A stretch of 6,380 nucleotides of DNA from Solobacterium sp. UBA1761 (GTDB lineage Bacteria; Bacillota_I; Bacilli_A; Erysipelotrichales; Erysipelotrichaceae), in NCBI GenBank assembly GCA_002315565.1, contig DCHD01000055.1:1-6380 (forward strand), in the 5' to 3' direction. The notes below the pieces were generated by a model that was not told where the DNA came from, searched no databases, and saw only the letters and a program-made list of their open reading frames with translations. Below, one piece after another: positions 5,287-6,380 of this stretch. Numbering within the stretch: the stretch's first letter is position 1; each line of letters opens with the position of its first letter. The translations under genes and the position numbers were made by a program.

Positions 5287-6294
5287 ATGAGTATTATCGA
5301 TTATGCATTAAAAGGAAGTCTTAAAACATTTGACGATAAACTGACTGCAGTTTCTAAAGAAACAGGCATTTCCAAAGGAAAACTCTATACAAGTTTTTTA
5401 AAGTGCTTCATCACTACCGGTTCAGGTTATTCTGATTATCTTAACTTCAGATTATACGAAAGAACTCCTGAAGAAATAGAAAGATATGCCACCATCAAAA
5501 CAGCTGATTATTTCTATGAGATAGTATCACCTTCTGAATACAAAAAGACATTTACCGTAAAAAATAATTTCTTAGTAAAATTCAGAAAATATATCGGACG
5601 AGATTTTTTCTATAATGGCACATTTGAAGAATTCGAAGAACTCTTTAAAAAACATGAGAAGCTTATCTACAAACCGGTTTCATCTTTGGGTGGCGACAGA
5701 GTAAAAGCCATCTATACAAAAGACATCAAAGATCTTAAAGCCTATTACGATGAGATTATTGCCAACGACATCCTGCTTGAAGAATATGTAGTCCAGCACC
5801 ATGAGATAAACAAGTATGCTCCTAACAGTTGTAACACATTGAGAATTATGACTTTCGGTTATAAAGGAGAATCAACGATTCTTTGTTCAATGTGGAGAGT
5901 TGGAAACGGCATAGCCGATGTTGATAACTTCCACCAGGGTGGCATGGGTGCAGCGGTAGATCCTGAAACAGGCATTGTAACAACAGATGCAATCAACAAA
6001 GACGGAAAGTGGTTCACAAGACATCCAAAGAGCGGTTATATGTTTAAGGGATTCCAGATCCCAAACTGGGATATCGTAAAGAAAACCTGTCTTGAAGCTG
6101 CGCTGGTTGATGAACACATCCACTGTGTAGGCTGGGATGTAGCAGTAACGGAAGATGGTTGCACTTTCATCGAAGGTAACAGAAGACCTGGTTTTGACCT
6201 TCCTCAGGAAATCTATGATCGAGGAAGAAAAGACATCATGGATTATTGTCTTAACATCATAAATAAGGATCAGGGAACTGATTATAAGGTTTAA
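5287..6294 (+). CDS. Sugar-transfer-associated ATP-grasp protein
   Basis: A 335-residue cytoplasmic protein of the sugar-transfer-associated ATP-grasp family (PF14397). Residues 1-100 form a charged helical lead-in. The ATP-grasp core runs from about 105 to 305. Seen in order: IYKPVSSLGGDRV with the nucleotide-binding Lys129 and the glycine loop; LLEEYVVQHHEI at 163-174 with the hinge Glu pair; NSCNTLRIMT at 180-189; RVGNG at 204-208; DVDNFHQGGMGAAVD at 211-225; HPKSG at 246-250; IPNWD at 258-262; VGWDVAVTEDG at 281-291; and IEGNRRPGFDLPQ at 295-307 with the metal-binding Glu296 and Asn298. All expected active-site residues are present, so it should be active. ATP-grasp enzymes join a carboxylate to an amine or similar nucleophile through an acyl-phosphate; members of this family often sit among surface-polysaccharide genes. 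The substrate is unknown. It is the second gene of an operon with the DUF5131 protein, and no sugar transferase lies in the window. Confidence 0.9.
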   Translation: MSIIDYALKGSLKTFDDKLTAVSKETGISKGKLYTSFLKCFITTGSGYSDYLNFRLYERTPEEIERYATIKTADYFYEIVSPSEYKKTFTVKNNFLVKFRKYIGRDFFYNGTFEEFEELFKKHEKLIYKPVSSLGGDRVKAIYTKDIKDLKAYYDEIIANDILLEEYVVQHHEINKYAPNSCNTLRIMTFGYKGESTILCSMWRVGNGIADVDNFHQGGMGAAVDPETGIVTTDAINKDGKWFTRHPKSGYMFKGFQIPNWDIVKKTCLEAALVDEHIHCVGWDVAVTEDGCTFIEGNRRPGFDLPQEIYDRGRKDIMDYCLNIINKDQGTDYKV

Positions 6295-6303
6295 AAGCAC
6301 AGC

Positions 6304-6334
6304 AAACTTGTCAGGAATGTTCCTGACAAGTTTT
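6304..6334 (+). terminator. Terminator of the DUF5131 / ATP-grasp operon
   Basis: A perfect 14-bp palindrome runs from AAACTTG at 6304 to CAAGTTT at 6333, with its centre at 6318/6319 and a minimal loop ATGT. TTTT at 6331-6334 closes it, followed by AAAAAT. The stem is strong but the T run is short and partly paired, so it may act as an RNA 3'-end stabiliser as well. It begins 10 nt after the TAA stop at 6292-6294. Confidence 0.7.
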
Positions 6335-6340
6335 AAAAAT

Positions 6341-6378
6341 AAAGATGCCACAATCTGAATAATTATGTGGTGTCTTTT
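6341..6378 (+). terminator. Second hairpin, possible tandem terminator
   Basis: AAAGATGCCACA at 6341-6352 pairs with TGTGGTGTCTTT at 6366-6377, a 12-bp stem with two G-U pairs and a 13-nt loop, and a last T at 6378. The wobble pairs exist only in the + strand RNA; on the - strand they become C-A mismatches. That favours a + strand role behind the first terminator. The window ends two bases later, so the tail cannot be judged. Confidence 0.45.
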
Positions 6379-6380
6379 GA

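Noticed and set aside
4572..6294. RiPP (peptide natural product) cluster, from a radical-SAM-like plus ATP-grasp pair
   Set aside because: There is no room for a precursor between the two genes, none is visible before or after them, and the ATP-grasp motifs match the sugar-associated family and not the graspetide type.
5887..6351. Open frame of 154 residues on the - strand across the ATP-grasp gene
   Set aside because: It is antisense to the best conserved part of a well-supported ATP-grasp protein, has no recognisable domain, and would begin inside the terminator region.

Overview
The window reads as chromosomal DNA of a low-GC Bacillota (Firmicutes). The evidence is AT-rich codons, Gram-positive-style lipoprotein and membrane genes, a tRNA with an encoded CCA end, and short U-tailed terminators. 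The fused DUF975 / CmpB-type membrane protein resembles proteins I associate with Erysipelotrichia and related gut Bacillota, but that placement is from memory and uncertain. Five complete protein genes lie on the + strand and one tRNA on the - strand. No insertion sequence, CRISPR array or rRNA is visible.

Region 1 (1-1350) is a monocistronic lipoprotein gene with its own TATAAT box, Shine-Dalgarno and terminator. The mature protein begins with a domain resembling the extracytoplasmic middle domain of RsgI anti-sigma factors, including the Asn-Pro step. It has no anti-sigma domain and no sigI neighbour. The C-terminal half is unrecognised.

Region 2 (1350-4445) is a two-gene operon. A 605-residue fusion of a DUF975 membrane domain with a PF06541 (CmpB-type, 'putative ABC transporter permease') domain is joined by a TAATG overlap to a membrane-anchored YkuE/YaeI-like metallophosphoesterase with all metal ligands intact. 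A 23-bp dyad precedes the operon, and a hairpin that looks usable on both strands closes it.

Region 3 (4449-4574) holds tRNA-Ser(CGA) on the - strand. It is convergent with the phosphoesterase gene and divergent from the next operon. Two oppositely directed TATAAT boxes sit five bases apart in the gap.

Region 4 (4572-6380) is a second two-gene operon: a DUF5131 (phage Gp37/Gp68-type, radical-SAM-like Cys motif) protein followed one base later by a sugar-transfer-associated ATP-grasp protein. It ends in a strong hairpin plus a second hairpin at the window edge.

The points most worth a second look are the DUF5131/ATP-grasp pairing, the orphan RsgI-like lipoprotein, and the identical TATAAT-6-nt-ATG layout in front of two genes that lack a usable Shine-Dalgarno, which suggests leaderless transcripts. 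I see no clearly new defence or mobile system.
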